Numbered from the stretch's first letter, positions 35,920-46,084 are shown. The stretch is DNA of 64,000 nt from Uloborus plumipes (GCA_038373865.1 JAXGGA010004516.1:1-64000), one strand, 5' to 3'. The notes: a model not told the origin generated them from the sequence alone. Program-made: numbers and translations.

Positions 35920-36074
35920 AACCCTTTGGATCCCGGCTGTCCATATAGAAATTTTTCTTTTGACGCAGGTCTTCGACAGTTGAACCACAGATTTCTTTTC
36001 CATTGAAAAGAAAAGGTATAAACTGTCGAACCAGGTGTATGAAACCTTGAAAAAATCCCCGGCTGCAAAGGGTT
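35920..36074. mobile_element. Palindromic MITE, about 155 bp
   Basis: AACCCTTTGGATCCCGGCTG faces CCCCGGCTGCAAAGGGTT, with an inner pair TTCGACAGTTGAACCA / TGTCGAACCAGGTGTATG partly complementary. The target duplication is ambiguous (TTA or TA). It is non-coding, in AFF intron 34605-36262. Confidence 0.5.
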
Positions 36075-36262
36075 TATGTGAAAATTTCAACCCTGTCCTC
36101 TAAAAAAAAGACTTATGGTACAGCATGTGTACCGCCCGGTTCCTAAAGGTTAAGTAAAAGTCTTCAGCAAATGATTTAATGAATTAAAAAAGAGTATTCT
36201 GATTCAAGTATTCTTTGTTCTTCAATAATCTTAGAAAATAATGCTATAAATATTTTATTTAG

Positions 36263-36563
36263 CTTGGAAAGTACAAATTTGCCAGTGCCTAATACAGAAA
36301 ATGTTCTTAATGAATCATGCACAAATTTAGAACCTGCTCTTTCTTATGAAATGACGCACCCTGCAGAAAGTGATTTTTCCGCAACAAACATTACAGAGAA
36401 TGAAAATGATGCTCATCTATCATCCAAGTTAATTTCTGCTCCGAATGATCTCATTTCTGTGTTAAGATGTGATGTTCCTCCTGAAATTCATTCATCTGCT
36501 CTACCACATTCTCAGCTCAACAAAGTGAAAATAGAGTTTCCGGATGCAATATCTAGTAATCAT
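36263..36563 (+). CDS. AFF-like gene, exon 8 (residues 620-720)
   Basis: Acceptor TATTTTATTTAG and donor CAT|GTAAGT, 301 nt ending in phase 0. It reads SLESTNLPVPNTENVLNESC and ends KVKIEFPDAISSNH. The composition is acidic and Ser/Asn-rich like the preceding exon. The incoming AG+C gives Ser. The donor lies only about 36 bp before a (TA)n tract that has attracted two insertions. Confidence 0.87.
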
Positions 36564-36595
36564 GTAAGTGCTTTTGAATGCATTTGTCAATTTTT

Positions 36596-36598
<3 letters not shown>

Positions 36599-36629
<31 letters not shown>
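36599..36629. repeat. (TA)n microsatellite
   Basis: About 31 bp of TA repeats. Its edge forms part of the target duplication of the hAT MITE at 36634. More TA repeats (37364-37370) mark the insertion point of the adjacent Tc1 element. Confidence 0.9.
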
Positions 36630-36633
<4 letters not shown>

Positions 36634-37357
36634 CAGGGCCCTATTTAAGAGGTTGGTTTTTAGGATTAAAACCCCCTCCGACATTTTTCAAACCTATTCC
36701 AAAAATCATTTTTCAAAATTTTTTGTTTTTGCTACAAAAGTTATTGCTGTTTAATTTTAACTTCTCTTTTTTATTTTCAACTTTCATTTTCCAAAGGAAA
36801 TTATCATTATTGTTATTATTATTTTTTTGTGGTTATTGCCAACATCATTACATACAGAGCAATGCAAATTTCCCCCTTGAATTTTGAAGGCTGCTGACAA
36901 AAACAGGGTGTTGGGGAGGAATTGAAAATGACAAATGCAATATTTAACATATCATGTAACTGTCAGAAGATTTCAGAAGTTTTACTTTGAATACGCCTAA
37001 AAAAGTAGACGCATACATATCCTTTCAAGTGATTGAAAGGCATCAAATACTTAACAGGTTAATTGATCTGTTAATTACTTAACAGGCAAATTTTCTGGGT
37101 AAGTTTATGCCTTTTAAACATCTACTGTAACAATAAGCAATAGAATGCAAAATATGAAATCACATTTTATTGATTATATAAATTGCAAGAGAAATGACAT
37201 ACCGTATTTTTCGCAGTATAAGACGCACCCAATTTTTAGTTAAATCCCCCAATTTTAATTAACCTTAAATTTATGCCGTATAAGACGGTGCGGCTTATAT
37301 GCCGAAAAATACGGTAGGTAAAACCCTCCCCAAAACAAAAGTCTAGTTACGGCCCTG
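36634..37357. mobile_element. hAT MITE, 724 bp
   Basis: The left end is CAGGGCCCTATTTAAG and the right end TAGTTACGGCCCTG. A perfect 8-bp duplication ATATGTAT flanks it (36626-36633 and 37358-37365). A second, smaller MITE is nested at 37202-37314. It is non-coding. Confidence 0.83.
37202..37314. mobile_element. CCGTATTTTTCG MITE nested in hAT MITE
   Basis: 113 bp between TA dinucleotides (37200-37201 and 37315-37316), with ends CCGTATTTTTCG and CGAAAAATACGG and inner phrases GTATAAGACGCACC / GTATAAGACGGTGCGGC. Similar TATAAGACGC sequences occur as MITEs in many animals. Confidence 0.7.
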
Positions 37358-37370
37358 ATATGTATATATA

Positions 37371-38781
37371 CACTGCTCGACATTGAAAATGCAACACCAA
37401 GAAGGAGTGGTCAGAAATTAATGAAATTTGGAAAGAAGACAGAGACAGCATGGAACAATAAGTGATATTTATTCCAAAATAAATAAGCAAAATTTAGAGC
37501 GAGGACGGCATCGGCTCAGTAAGAAGTAGGACCACCGTGGACAGCGATGCACGAAGAAACACGTCTAGGCATGGAGTCAATAAGCCTGCGGATGGTGTCC
37601 TGAGGGATGGCACTCCATTCCCTTTCAACCATTTGCCACAGTTCGTCCTCTGAACGAGGCAGTGACAGGTTCTGCAAACGGCGTCCAATCACGTCCCACA
37701 CATGTTCGATTGGTGACAAGTCAGGAGAGTATGGTGGCCAGGAAAGCATCTGTACACCTCGTAGAGCATGTTGGCTGATTCGAGCACTGAGAGGCCGGGC
37801 ATTATCCTGTTGAAAAATTGCATTTGGCAGACCCTGAAGGTAGGGGATTGCCACCGGCCGCAGTACATTATCTACATATCGTTGGGCCGTCATAGTGCCC
37901 CAAATACAAACTAGAGGTGATACCGAATTGTATGCAATAGCGCCCCAAACCATTATGCCATGTTTTCGCGCTGTGGGGCGTTCCACAGTTACTGCCAGAT
38001 TCGATCTTTCTCCACGTCGACGCCACACACGTATGCGATGACTATCGTTGGACAAACAGAAGCGGGATTCATCTGGGAACACTACGGTTTGCCATTCTGC
38101 CATCCACGTCGCTCTGGTCCGGCACCATTCCAAGCGTTGGAGTATGTGCTGTGAGGTCAATGGCAGTCTTCTTAGCGGGCGCCGTGATTGCAGGCCACGT
38201 GCAACCAGTCGACGGGAAATGGTTCTGGTTGACACAGGAACATCCAGGGTATCTTGCATGTGCTGCAGAATCGACGTACAAGCGACTTGCGGGTCCGCCA
38301 CAGCTTGTCGGTGAATCCGTCGATCCAAGCGGTCTGACGTCACTCTGGCTGCACCAGCACCCCTCAATGTGGCTACATTTCCTCTTTCCAACCATCTCCG
38401 ACACAGCCGATGCACAGTGCTTGCATCCATGTGGGTATCAGCTGCAATTTGACGTATGGACCAACCTCCCCATCTCAGTCCGATCACCATACCCCTTGTA
38501 AAGTCCTCTATATGCTGGAAGTGAGGACGGCGTGGCATTTCCTCCTATCACATGTATCCTTCGAGACAAAAACCAAATTTCTCCGATAATTAGTCTGGCA
38601 GAAAAACCAACATGAACATAGCCCACTTTTCAACTTCATTCTCTTACATCTTACTTCACGTGCGTCGGAGATCTGCGCATCTCATATCATTTGCATAACT
38701 CAGTGACGTGCGTCTACGGTAAAATTTGCATGAATTTCTGACCACTCCTTCTTGGTGTTGCATTTTCAATGTCGAACAGTG
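37371..38781 (-). mobile_element. Tc1-like transposon, copy 2, near intact
   Basis: 1411 bp between TA dinucleotides (37369-37370 and 38782-38783). The inverted ends begin CACTGCTCGACATTGAAAAT and CACTGTTCGACATTGAAAAT. It is nearly identical to copy 1 (6902-8302) and inserted in the TA-rich DNA beside the hAT MITE. It has one uninterrupted transposase frame. Confidence 0.96.
37516..38538 (-). CDS. Tc1-like transposase, 340 residues, open frame
   Basis: Starts MPRRPHFQHIEDFTRG at the ATG corresponding to copy 1. The N-terminal paired-like helix-turn-helix region (SIRQIAADTHMDASTVHRLC, residues 27-46) should bind the TIRs. The catalytic triad is visible: D156 in VVFPDESRF, D245 in FQQDNARP and E278 in DLSPIEHVWD. 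The spacing D245-E278 leaves 32 residues, two fewer than the DD34E of classic Tc1. Copy 1 shares this. Compared with copy 1, three residues (QRR) are missing after MPRRP, SDESRF is PDESRF and NAxPH is NARPL, so activity is uncertain. The length fits the family. Confidence 0.95.
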   Translation of the reverse strand: MPRRPHFQHIEDFTRGMVIGLRWGGWSIRQIAADTHMDASTVHRLCRRWLERGNVATLRGAGAARVTSDRLDRRIHRQAVADPQVACTSILQHMQDTLDVPVSTRTISRRLVARGLQSRRPLRRLPLTSQHILQRLEWCRTRATWMAEWQTVVFPDESRFCLSNDSHRIRVWRRRGERSNLAVTVERPTARKHGIMVWGAIAYNSVSPLVCIWGTMTAQRYVDNVLRPVAIPYLQGLPNAIFQQDNARPLSARISQHALRGVQMLSWPPYSPDLSPIEHVWDVIGRRLQNLSLPRSEDELWQMVEREWSAIPQDTIRRLIDSMPRRVSSCIAVHGGPTSY

Positions 38782-38962
38782 TATTTCCACACATACACAC
38801 ATTAGAGAACCAATTAGCCAGGATATTTGGGACCATCGCTATCCCAGATAGCTGAATTCCCCAGTTTTCTGGATGACAAAAAAGTGCTGTTTGCCGATTC
38901 TATATAAAACCCAAATTACTATAATAAATAGCATTGCATCTTAAAATAAGAAGAAAACAGTT

Positions 38963-39542
38963 GTTGCTGTCTTGTGCCAGCTAGGCTGGCAATTTTGAAT
39001 GTGCTGCGTCACTTTTCCAACTGTGGTGTAATTTGGTGCGACGTCCGACTTCCACAGTACACACATGCTATAAGGACCCGTTTATAGGACAGACAACCAT
39101 TCACATTTCACACTCCAGGGTCCCCCGTACCTACCACAGCTTCGTGGTTTAACCGGGATAGGGCCCTGAAGAGCACTGTTCTTAATTTTGAACCAGAACC
39201 TAGGGTCGAGCAAACCCCAGGCACAGCACCCCCAGAGGTATCGTTTCACTTGGAGGACTTTGTGACCACGACATTTTTAACGCCTCCCAGCCACCATTAA
39301 TCAAGACGGTGGATCTTTGATCGGCTGGGATCGAACCCGGGTCCCTCCGGACATCAGTCCGATGCCTTACCGATCGGGCCACCACGGCCCATAGACAACC
39401 ATTCACAGCACAACAATGCATTCACACAAATAAAGGACACCGACCGAAGAGAGAAAGTACATCTATGCCTGAGCCAGGATGCAAACCCAGAACCTCCCCA
39501 TTTGGTCAGACTTCTCTGACCACTAGACAAGGTGACTGGCAG
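38963..39542 (-). mobile_element. tRNA-derived SINE (outer), interrupted by a second SINE
   Basis: Flanked by a 10-bp duplication GAAAACAGTT (38953-38962 and 39543-39552). On the minus strand the head near 39540 reads like a tRNA, with an A-box-like TAGTGGTCAGAG and a B-box-like GGTTTGCATCC (39477-39487). Its body runs to about 38963 but is split by the inner SINE at 39106-39392. RNA polymerase III transcription would start at the 39540 side. Confidence 0.75.
39106..39392 (-). mobile_element. tRNA-derived SINE (inner)
   Basis: A 15-bp duplication AGACAACCATTCACA (39091-39105 and 39393-39407) brackets the element. On the minus strand it opens GGGCCGTGGTGGCCCGATCG (A box TGGCCCGATCGG) and carries a near-perfect B box GGTTCGATCCC (about 39327-39338). 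A body of about 200 bp follows. It inserted into the outer SINE, so it is the younger of the two. Confidence 0.85.
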
Positions 39543-39660
39543 GAAAACAGTTCAAAAATACTTCTTCAGGCTTTCACGGCCGGCGTCAATATGAAGAGGT
39601 ATTTCCGGGCTTATAGGCCGTGGTCGATGAGAAAAATGAGTCCCAAACGTTTCGTCGGAC

Positions 39661-40038
39661 ACTGCTTGTTGTGGACACAGCCAACAGGAAGGAGTCCACA
39701 ACATTAAATTTAAAGACACAGAAATCCTGGCCACAACATCCCATTACTATGCCCGTCTTCATCGCGAAGCAATAGAAATTTTCAAGCATCCGCGTAACTT
39801 CAATAGAAAAGAAGAGAACTTCAATTTACCGAAAATATGGCATTCCGTCCTTAGATCCGCTCGCCATAACGGTCCAGAAACAGACAGCTCACCCATTCCT
39901 GAAAATCCATCCAGAATCCAGAACGCTCCAGAGGCCGAAGAAACAGCAACCAATCAGGAACCAACACGCCATCAGCAGTTTGCTCAAATACCCGAGCGGT
40001 CGAAGCTAGCGTATCAGTCTCAGCAAACTACTCACTGA
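39661..40038 (+). pseudogene. Penelope-like GIY-YIG endonuclease, C-terminal fragment
   Basis: An open frame of about 125 codons ends with TGA at 40036-40038. It reads IKFKDTEILATTSHYYARLH and then REAIEIFKHPRNFNRKEE, a pattern typical of the C-terminal end of the Penelope GIY-YIG nuclease region (ILA...R.REAIEI.KH..NFNR). After it comes a Pro/Glu/Gln-rich tail. The catalytic GIY and YIG motifs lie upstream in full elements and are absent here. Confidence 0.75.
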
Positions 40039-40066
40039 TGATGTCGACCGCAGTGTCCGACGAAAC
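40035..40066 (+). ncRNA. Hammerhead-like ribozyme core in Penelope pseudo-LTR
   Basis: CTGATGA (40035-40041) is followed by GTCG...CGAC, which can form stem II, and by GAAAC (40062-40066), the order of the hammerhead core. Hammerhead motifs are known in Penelope-like pseudo-LTRs. A clear GUH cleavage triplet with stems I and III was not resolved, so self-cleavage is unproven. The element strand agrees with the nuclease frame. Confidence 0.5.
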
Positions 40067-40137
40067 GTTTGGGACTCATTTTTCTCATTGACCACGGCCT
40101 ATAAGCCCGGAAATACCTCTTCATACAGTTCAAAAAT

Positions 40138-41023
40138 GTTTATAAATATCGAAATTATGGCCAACTCAACCATTTTAAAGTGACAATACATATGTTTGTC
40201 AAATAATGCTCCCTTACCACGCTAAATAGACCTTACCACTTTATCGTTAATAAATAACAACAAAGTTTAAAAAGTGTGCTTCTGGTTGATGTTTAAAAAA
40301 AAACAACAATAATAATAAGTTTTCAAAAACCCTGCTCACACACATACGAGAGGACATACTTGCATATAATTTTTATTGCAAAGAACTTAAAAAATATTAG
40401 ACTAAACAAAATAGCACCTTTAACCCAACTATTTACAGCTACTAGCTGACCCGCATGAAGCATTCGCTCTTGATAGCAGTACGTAATTCAAAAATTTGAT
40501 TTTTTTCAACATTTTTTTTTTAAACAGGCAAAAAAATGAATTGTTGTTTTTCTCCAATTTGAAAGAAAATGAAATGCCTTTCTTCCATAGTTTTGTGAAA
40601 TATTTAAGAAACAACCAAAGAAATAAATGAATAAGTTCAGCACCTTTAAGAAATATTTTTCATACTAAATTACCATGATAAAATAAACATTTTCTTTTCC
40701 TGTTTTGATGCAACAGTACAACTGTGGTTTAAATCCCTATTATGAGTTTAGATTAAATATTCTAGCAAATTTGGATTAAATTAAACCAGTGAAAAAAAAG
40801 TCAATCAAAAGCGACAAAACTCATGGTAGGATCAAACTTCGATCTTCTATTTTTCATTCTGAGTAATAAAAAAACAGAAAAAAAAACAATTTTTTTTGGA
40901 CGCTGTGTCTATTTTTCATCAATAGCCACATGATAAACTTTAAAATGATAGATAAATTATGGAATTTAATAAAGAAACAACGTAGTTGTGTGTGAAAACG
41001 GAAAACAGGCTAGAGAAATAATA
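40138..41023. other. Intron sequence with a retroelement-like tail
   Basis: At 40437-40475 the phrase ACTAGCTGACCCGCATGAAG resembles the start of a degraded element, and a related phrase is at 45600-45632 (ACTAGCTGTCATTCCGGCAA). No coding sequence is recognised. Confidence 0.4.
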
Positions 41024-41025
41024 TA

Positions 41026-42357
41026 TGAGGTATGATCAAAAAGAATCCGACTTTTGTTCATAAAACAAACGTTTATTATGATACAAGTATTTAATGCAAA
41101 TCCCCTTCAAAGAAGTCCCCTTGGGCTGCCACACACGTCTCCCAACGCTTCTGCCACTGTTGAAAGCATCGCTGGAAGTCCTCCTTCGGTATGGCTCTCA
41201 GATGGTCTGTCGCATTCTGCATAATTTCTTCTCTGGTCTGAAATCTGGTCCCTTTTAGTGGCATTTTCAGCTTTGGGAAAAGCCAAAAATCGCAGGAAGC
41301 CATGTCAGGAGAGTAGGGAGGTTGACGAACCACTGGTGTGCTCTGTTTTGTCAAGAAGTTCTGAATTAAATGGGAAGAATGTGCTGGAGCGTTATCATGA
41401 TGGAGCTTCCAACTGCCTGTTGCCCACAGATCCGGGCGCTTGCGTCTCACTGCGTCACGAAGGCAAAGCAGAACCTCTTGGTAGTACTCCTTGGTGATTG
41501 TAGTACCGTATGGTGCGTACTCGTGATGGACTAAGCCACTGGAGTCAAAAAAGGCAGTAAGCATGACCTTGACATTGCTGCGAACTTGCCTTGCTTTTTT
41601 GGGCCTCAGGGATGAAGGATGCTTCCACTGTGTTGACTGGCGCTTGGTTTCTGTGTCATACCCATAAACCCATGACTCGTCACCTGTAATCACTGTGTTC
41701 ATAAAGTCGGGATCACCGTTCACAGTTTCCAGCATGTTTTGTGCGATCTCCAGACGAAGGTTTTTTTGCTCAAATGTTAGCAGCTTTGGTACAAATTTTG
41801 CTGAGACTCTCCTGAGGCCCAAGTCGTCAGTCAAAACTGATTGAATGGAACCAAAACTAATATTCACCTCGTCTACAAGCTCTCTGATCGTGATTCGGCG
41901 GCTCTGCATCACCAGGTTCCTCACTTAATCAATGATGGCATCGTTTTTCGATGTTGAGGGCCTCCCTGAGCGTGGTTCACTTTCAACTGACAAGCGGCCA
42001 TCTTTGAAGCGGTTGTACCACTACTTTATCTGTGTGGTGCCCATCGCTTCATTTCCAAACACTTTTTTAATCTTGCGAATTGTTTCCACTTGCGAATCAC
42101 CAAGATTAAGACAAAATTTTATGCAATAACGCTGTTCAACTTCTTCTGACATTTAAAAAAATAATAAAATCCGACGACATTCACTTGCACCTGTTCAATC
42201 ATGAATGGCCTGACGCCGACTGACTTGTATTGGAGCTGTATAGAAAAATGAGCATGCGCACTAGTCATGCTCACAACCACACAGCAAGCCCCGCCCCCAT
42301 AGCTGCATTCGTTTGACCAATAAAAATTAAGGTCGGATACTTTTTGATCATACCTCG
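41026..42357 (-). mobile_element. mariner transposon
   Basis: 1332 bp between TA dinucleotides (41024-41025 and 42358-42359), with inverted ends TGAGGTATGATCAAAAAG and CTTTTTGATCATACCTCG. One transposase gene on the minus strand fills most of it. Two in-frame stops make this copy defective. Confidence 0.95.
41091..42152 (-). pseudogene. mariner transposase with two premature stops
   Basis: Reading begins at ATG 42152 (MSEEVEQRYCIKFCLNLGDS) through the N-terminal DNA-binding region. A TAG at 42023-42021 sits where a WYNRF motif follows, and a TAA at 41927-41925 lies after NDAIID. From 41924 the frame is open for 277 residues with D82 in VITGDESWVYGYD, D177 in LHHDNAPAHSS and D212 in YSPDMASCDFWLFP (numbered from 41924). 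The last two are 34 residues apart, the DD34D signature of mariner. Full length is about 353 residues, normal for the family. Both stops look like point mutations. Confidence 0.95.
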
Positions 42358-43820
42358 TATAAGATTGTCGGAAATCTGCATTAAAAAATATGTTAAATAA
42401 AATACGCATGGGAGAATTTTATTGGTTGAAGTTTGATGATCTAAACAATGAAAATGAAAATTTATGGAGTAATGGGCTTTACTTGTTGAAATTGAAAAGT
42501 TAACCTAAATTATTGTCTTTGATATATAATATTACACATAAGAAAATAAGGTACAAATGTACTTGCCTAATTCTTTGATGTATGATAACATGAAGTAGTC
42601 AATCGTCACGAACAGTGGTTAAAAAAGATATTGCATAAATTATAATGCAACATTTACAGGAAGATATGAAATAAGGAATAGCAATTTGTTGCCTCTCATA
42701 TAATGTTTATGTTCTCGTTAGGCGCGCTGAAGTAGCATTTCTGCCTTTGCATTTTGAAGAAAAATGCTTTTGTATGCATTACATGAGCATCACGTGTTCT
42801 CAATGGGAAAGTGTGTTTTAATAGTCGTTTGTTTTGGATAAACAAAGCAAGAATCTTTCCTTTTTAGATAAGCAGCATGAGGAGTTGCTTGACTAAAGAA
42901 CAGTTTAATTTTGCCCTCATCATGTTAGAAAAATAAAAAGTTTAATAATTTCTTTTTAAATTGGTAAAGCTTGGCGCCTTTTGGCTCTGACCCCGTCGTG
43001 CGCTGCACGACTTTGCACAGCTTGGCCCTGAACATGTTTCTTTTTATGCATGTATTGGAGGCAAATTTTTTTTTCATGTATTAAGGGAGAGCTGGGAGGG
43101 GGGGGGGGAGCTGCATTTGTGATGAAATAAAATGTATTATTTTTTTTAACTTAATCAGCAGATGTTGCAGCTTAGGACTTTCACTTTTTTCTAAGCTGCT
43201 ACATGTACTGGAAAAACTAAAAATAATTTTTAAATTTATTGGCTCAAATGCAGCTGTCCCATTCCTCCCCGCTTTCTCTTACTTTGTTTGATTACTTATT
43301 TAGATAAATAAAATCTAATCAAAATTATGGACCAATTTTATTGTATAATTGTTCACCATCCTTACAACTGTTTTGTATTTTCTAATATCACAAAATGAAG
43401 ATATTATGAATAAATACTTATTCTTGTTTTTGTGATGTTAAAAAAATGTTCAAGTGCAAGATTATTGTTGCCCAAAATTGTATTAAGCTTTTTCTAGCCT
43501 TGTGGAATAATAGTGTTATTTTATCATTTATTGTTTCTGAACTGAAGTAAATGTTTAAACTCAGTAAACTTTGTAAAATATTTTCTAGCTTTGTGGAATA
43601 ATAATGTTATTTTATCATTCATTGTTTCTGAACTGAAGTAAATGTTTCATTTTTTCATTCAATCCTTAGAGTATATAAATGTCCTTATTTCCATGGGATA
43701 TATTAACTAATATATTACTTTGGAATAAGTCATCTTTGCCTTAACGTTCATGTATTTATTCCTCTGCTATTTTCTGCAGAATTTTGTGTTAATTTAGTCT
43801 TTTTATTTTATATGAATTAG
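42358..43820. other. Intron sequence before exon 43821
   Basis: Holds a G-run near 43100 and a tandem duplication at 43491-43650. Otherwise AT-rich with no exon seen. Ends in TATATGAATTAG, the acceptor of the next AFF exon. Confidence 0.5.
43491..43650. repeat. Tandem duplication, period about 94 bp
   Basis: A phrase running from TTTCTAGCCTTGTGGAATAA to GAACTGAAGTAAATGTTT occurs twice in the same direction with a few substitutions. It lies in an AFF intron and is non-coding. Confidence 0.75.
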
Positions 43821-43957
43821 GAAAAATGGAATGATTTTCCAGAATATAAGTGGTGTCCTGACCTTAATGATATAGGTTTCAATGCAAAACTTTTCAACGA
43901 ACAATTATCATTTAATGTTACCAGTCATATGCATTGGCAAGATCCTGAGTTAAAGAA
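43821..43957 (+). CDS. AFF-like gene, exon 9 (residues 721-766)
   Basis: Acceptor GAATTAG and donor AAGAA|GTAAGT. It reads EKWNDFPEYKWCPDLNDIGF and continues to MHWQDPELK. It ends two bases into a Lys codon completed by the next exon. The Trp/Tyr-rich content differs from the disordered exons before it and leads straight into the C-terminal homology domain. Confidence 0.85.
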
Positions 43958-44027
43958 GTAAGTTTTTTTTTGCACATGCGCTATTCTGTTTGTATGTGAG
44001 ACTGAGCATGAAACACTGTGACTGACC

Positions 44028-44103
44028 GCACACTGAGAATGAAAGGGGCACTTCTTTAATGCTAATCCAATTTTGAAAAGTGCCCCTTTCATTCTTGGTG
44101 TGC
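44028..44103. mobile_element. Short palindromic MITE, second member of the 3012-3098 family
   Basis: GCACACTGAGAATGAAAGGG faces CCCTTTCATTCTTGGTGTGC over 76 bp. It sits about 70 bp after the exon 9 donor. The flanking TA seen at the first copy is not obvious here. Confidence 0.55.
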
Positions 44104-44262
44104 CATGTGTACATGTATAGGACAAAATAGTAGAAACACCCAGTTAAAATTGAGTCTTTCTTCGGCCATTCAATAAACGACCACCACGAGTTGCAACAGT
44201 TTGCCACCTAGTGAGGGTGGTAGGGAAGGTATCAATCAAGCATTTGGCAGTGTGAGAGTTGT

Positions 44263-45560
44263 ATGGAAAAATTCTGCATTTTGCAAAGCCTGATTATGTC
44301 CGACTTCCCTGAAGTGAAAAGAGTTATAATAATTAGAGCTTGTCTCGCTGGAGTGTCAGTGTCCAGAACCGCCAGCCTTATGGGTGTTTCAAGTCTCACT
44401 GTATTAAGGATTATAAAAGCCTATACAAATCTGGGTGAGGTTGGCTAAAGTTAAAGCTGAAAGATCATGGTAAACGAATATCTCCTGATAACGCTAAACT
44501 ACTCTGTCGTAGATAACATTCAAGATGAATACCCACCTTCAGAGCCCTGTATCAACGAAAAATATTCAACGGAATTTGCATGCTTCGCACATTCAAGGCA
44601 GAGTAGCAATTTCGAAACCATTAGTTTCACCGGAAAATGCTATGAAGAGACTTCAGTGGTGCAGAAACCCCAGAAACAGCACAAAACTACAATGGGAACA
44701 TGTCATATAGTCTAGCAAGTCATTATTTACTTTATTCCAGACCACTAGATGTGTGCTTGTCTAGTGAATATTGGCAGAAGCATATCATATTGACTGCTTG
44801 GTTTCTACCCTAAACTATTGAAGGGGTTCTGTGATGGTGTGGGGCACAATATCTTCATGTTTATTTGGGCCTTTTGTTTTCCTGATGGGGTGAAACTTGA
44901 TTTTAGGCGATTTTGATAACATTAAAAGAGGGGATGGGTTCAAGAACTCTTCTACTGCAATTTTCCGAAATGAAAGTTTCAAAATACAATTTTAGATGAT
45001 TTTCAAACGTGTTGAGGATGGTGGGAGGCGCTCTTTCTCTCTTTTTTTTTTCAATTTAAAGCTTGAAATGTAATTTTTAAAAAAAACTTTACCGATATTG
45101 GGAGGTGCAGTTTGGTGGAGCTCCTTGGAATTTATTTGGTGTTGAAATCTTAGGAACTCAATTTTAGGCCATCATTTGGTAGTGTTAAGGGAAAGTATGG
45201 CATTCAGGGACTACCCCATGGCAATTTTCAGAAATTGAAGTGGGGTGACAGGCGAACATTATTGAAGCATTCTTGCCCATCATCTTTCATCTGTGCATCA
45301 CTCTCTTTCCAGAGAACACCCGGTGTTCCAAGATGGCGACGTTTCTATTTACGAACACCCCTGTGTTCGAACATGGTTACATGAGCATAACATGAAGTGG
45401 AACAACATACAATGTGGTTTCCCCAGTCACCTGATCTGAACATCATTGAGCCTTTGTGGGGTTTTTTAGAGAACAAAGTCTGCACGGTTTTTTCTTCCAT
45501 GCATTCTATCTGTACTCGAGATGATCTTTGCACTAAGAATTTGTGCGAATTCCAATGAAA
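44263..45560 (+). pseudogene. Degraded Tc1-like transposase relic
   Basis: Pieces of a Tc1 transposase survive in several frames: DFPEVKRVIIIRACLAGVSV and then TASLMGVSSLTVLRIIKAY (helix-turn-helix region, 44298-44430), VMVWGTISSCLFG-like sequence near 44835, and then WLHEHNMKWNN and SPDLNIIEPLWGFLENKV after about 45380. The last contains the catalytic Glu block. Stops and frameshifts are numerous, and a repeat unit of about 347 bp is inserted at 44894-45240. It is a different and much older Tc1 lineage than the copies at 6902 and 37371. TIRs were not identified. Confidence 0.8.
44894..45240. repeat. Inserted repeat unit, identical to 46103-46449
   Basis: A block of about 349 bp (AACTTGATTTTAGGCG to AGAAATTGAAGT) is identical by eye to 46102-46450. 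Here it is flanked by TGGGGTGA on both sides (44886-44893 and 45241-45248), an 8-bp direct repeat that looks like a target-site duplication, and it interrupts the Tc1 relic. Confidence 0.75.
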
Positions 45561-46084
45561 TATATTTAAGACCTTTTTTTGTCAGTCCCATGTTAAATAC
45601 TAGCTGTCATTCCGGCAAAGCGTGGCCCTGCACCTAATTAATAACAGATTTTCATTTTTTCACAGGTGTTCCTATTATTTACATATTCTGAAAAAAAAAA
45701 AATAGTTTTACAAAACTTCTTTAATGTAGATTAATTTATATTAGAAATTTTCATAACTTTTCTCATACAGTCTGATATACAATGTTGCAAGTATTCATGA
45801 ATTTTATTCAGCAATTAATTTATTTGGTGCTTCCTTTAAAATAAAAAACTTTCATGTTAAATGTTTTTAATTTGCAAACCAGCATTAATTTAATGCAAAG
45901 CTTATGCTCCCCCTTTACAACACTGAACTAAAAATGTAATTCAAATTTTGTTTCATTTTAAGGGTAAAATTAGAAAACAATCTGAACAAGATTTTTGTTC
46001 ATTTATATATTTATTTTCTTTCTGTATCTGCATAGAGCTGGTGTTGGATTTATTAGTTGATTCCTCTCTACACAAAAATATTTT

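Larger units (their letters stand above)
39560..40124 (+). mobile_element. Penelope-like element fragment with inverted terminal copies
   Basis: A 13-bp duplication ACAGTTCAAAAAT (39547-39559 and 40125-40137) flanks 565 bp. Arms 39590-39664 and about 40051-40124 are inverted copies (both contain CCGACGAAACGTTTGGGACT in one orientation), as in the pseudo-LTRs of Penelope-like elements. Between them lies the end of an endonuclease frame. The RT is missing, so this is a truncated copy. Its left duplication overlaps that of the outer SINE, so it inserted at the SINE edge. Confidence 0.8.

Noticed and set aside
37494..37688. Extra small proteins overlapping the Tc1 transposases on both strands
   Set aside because: They are alternative-frame shadows of the transposase genes, repeated in both copies because the DNA is nearly identical.
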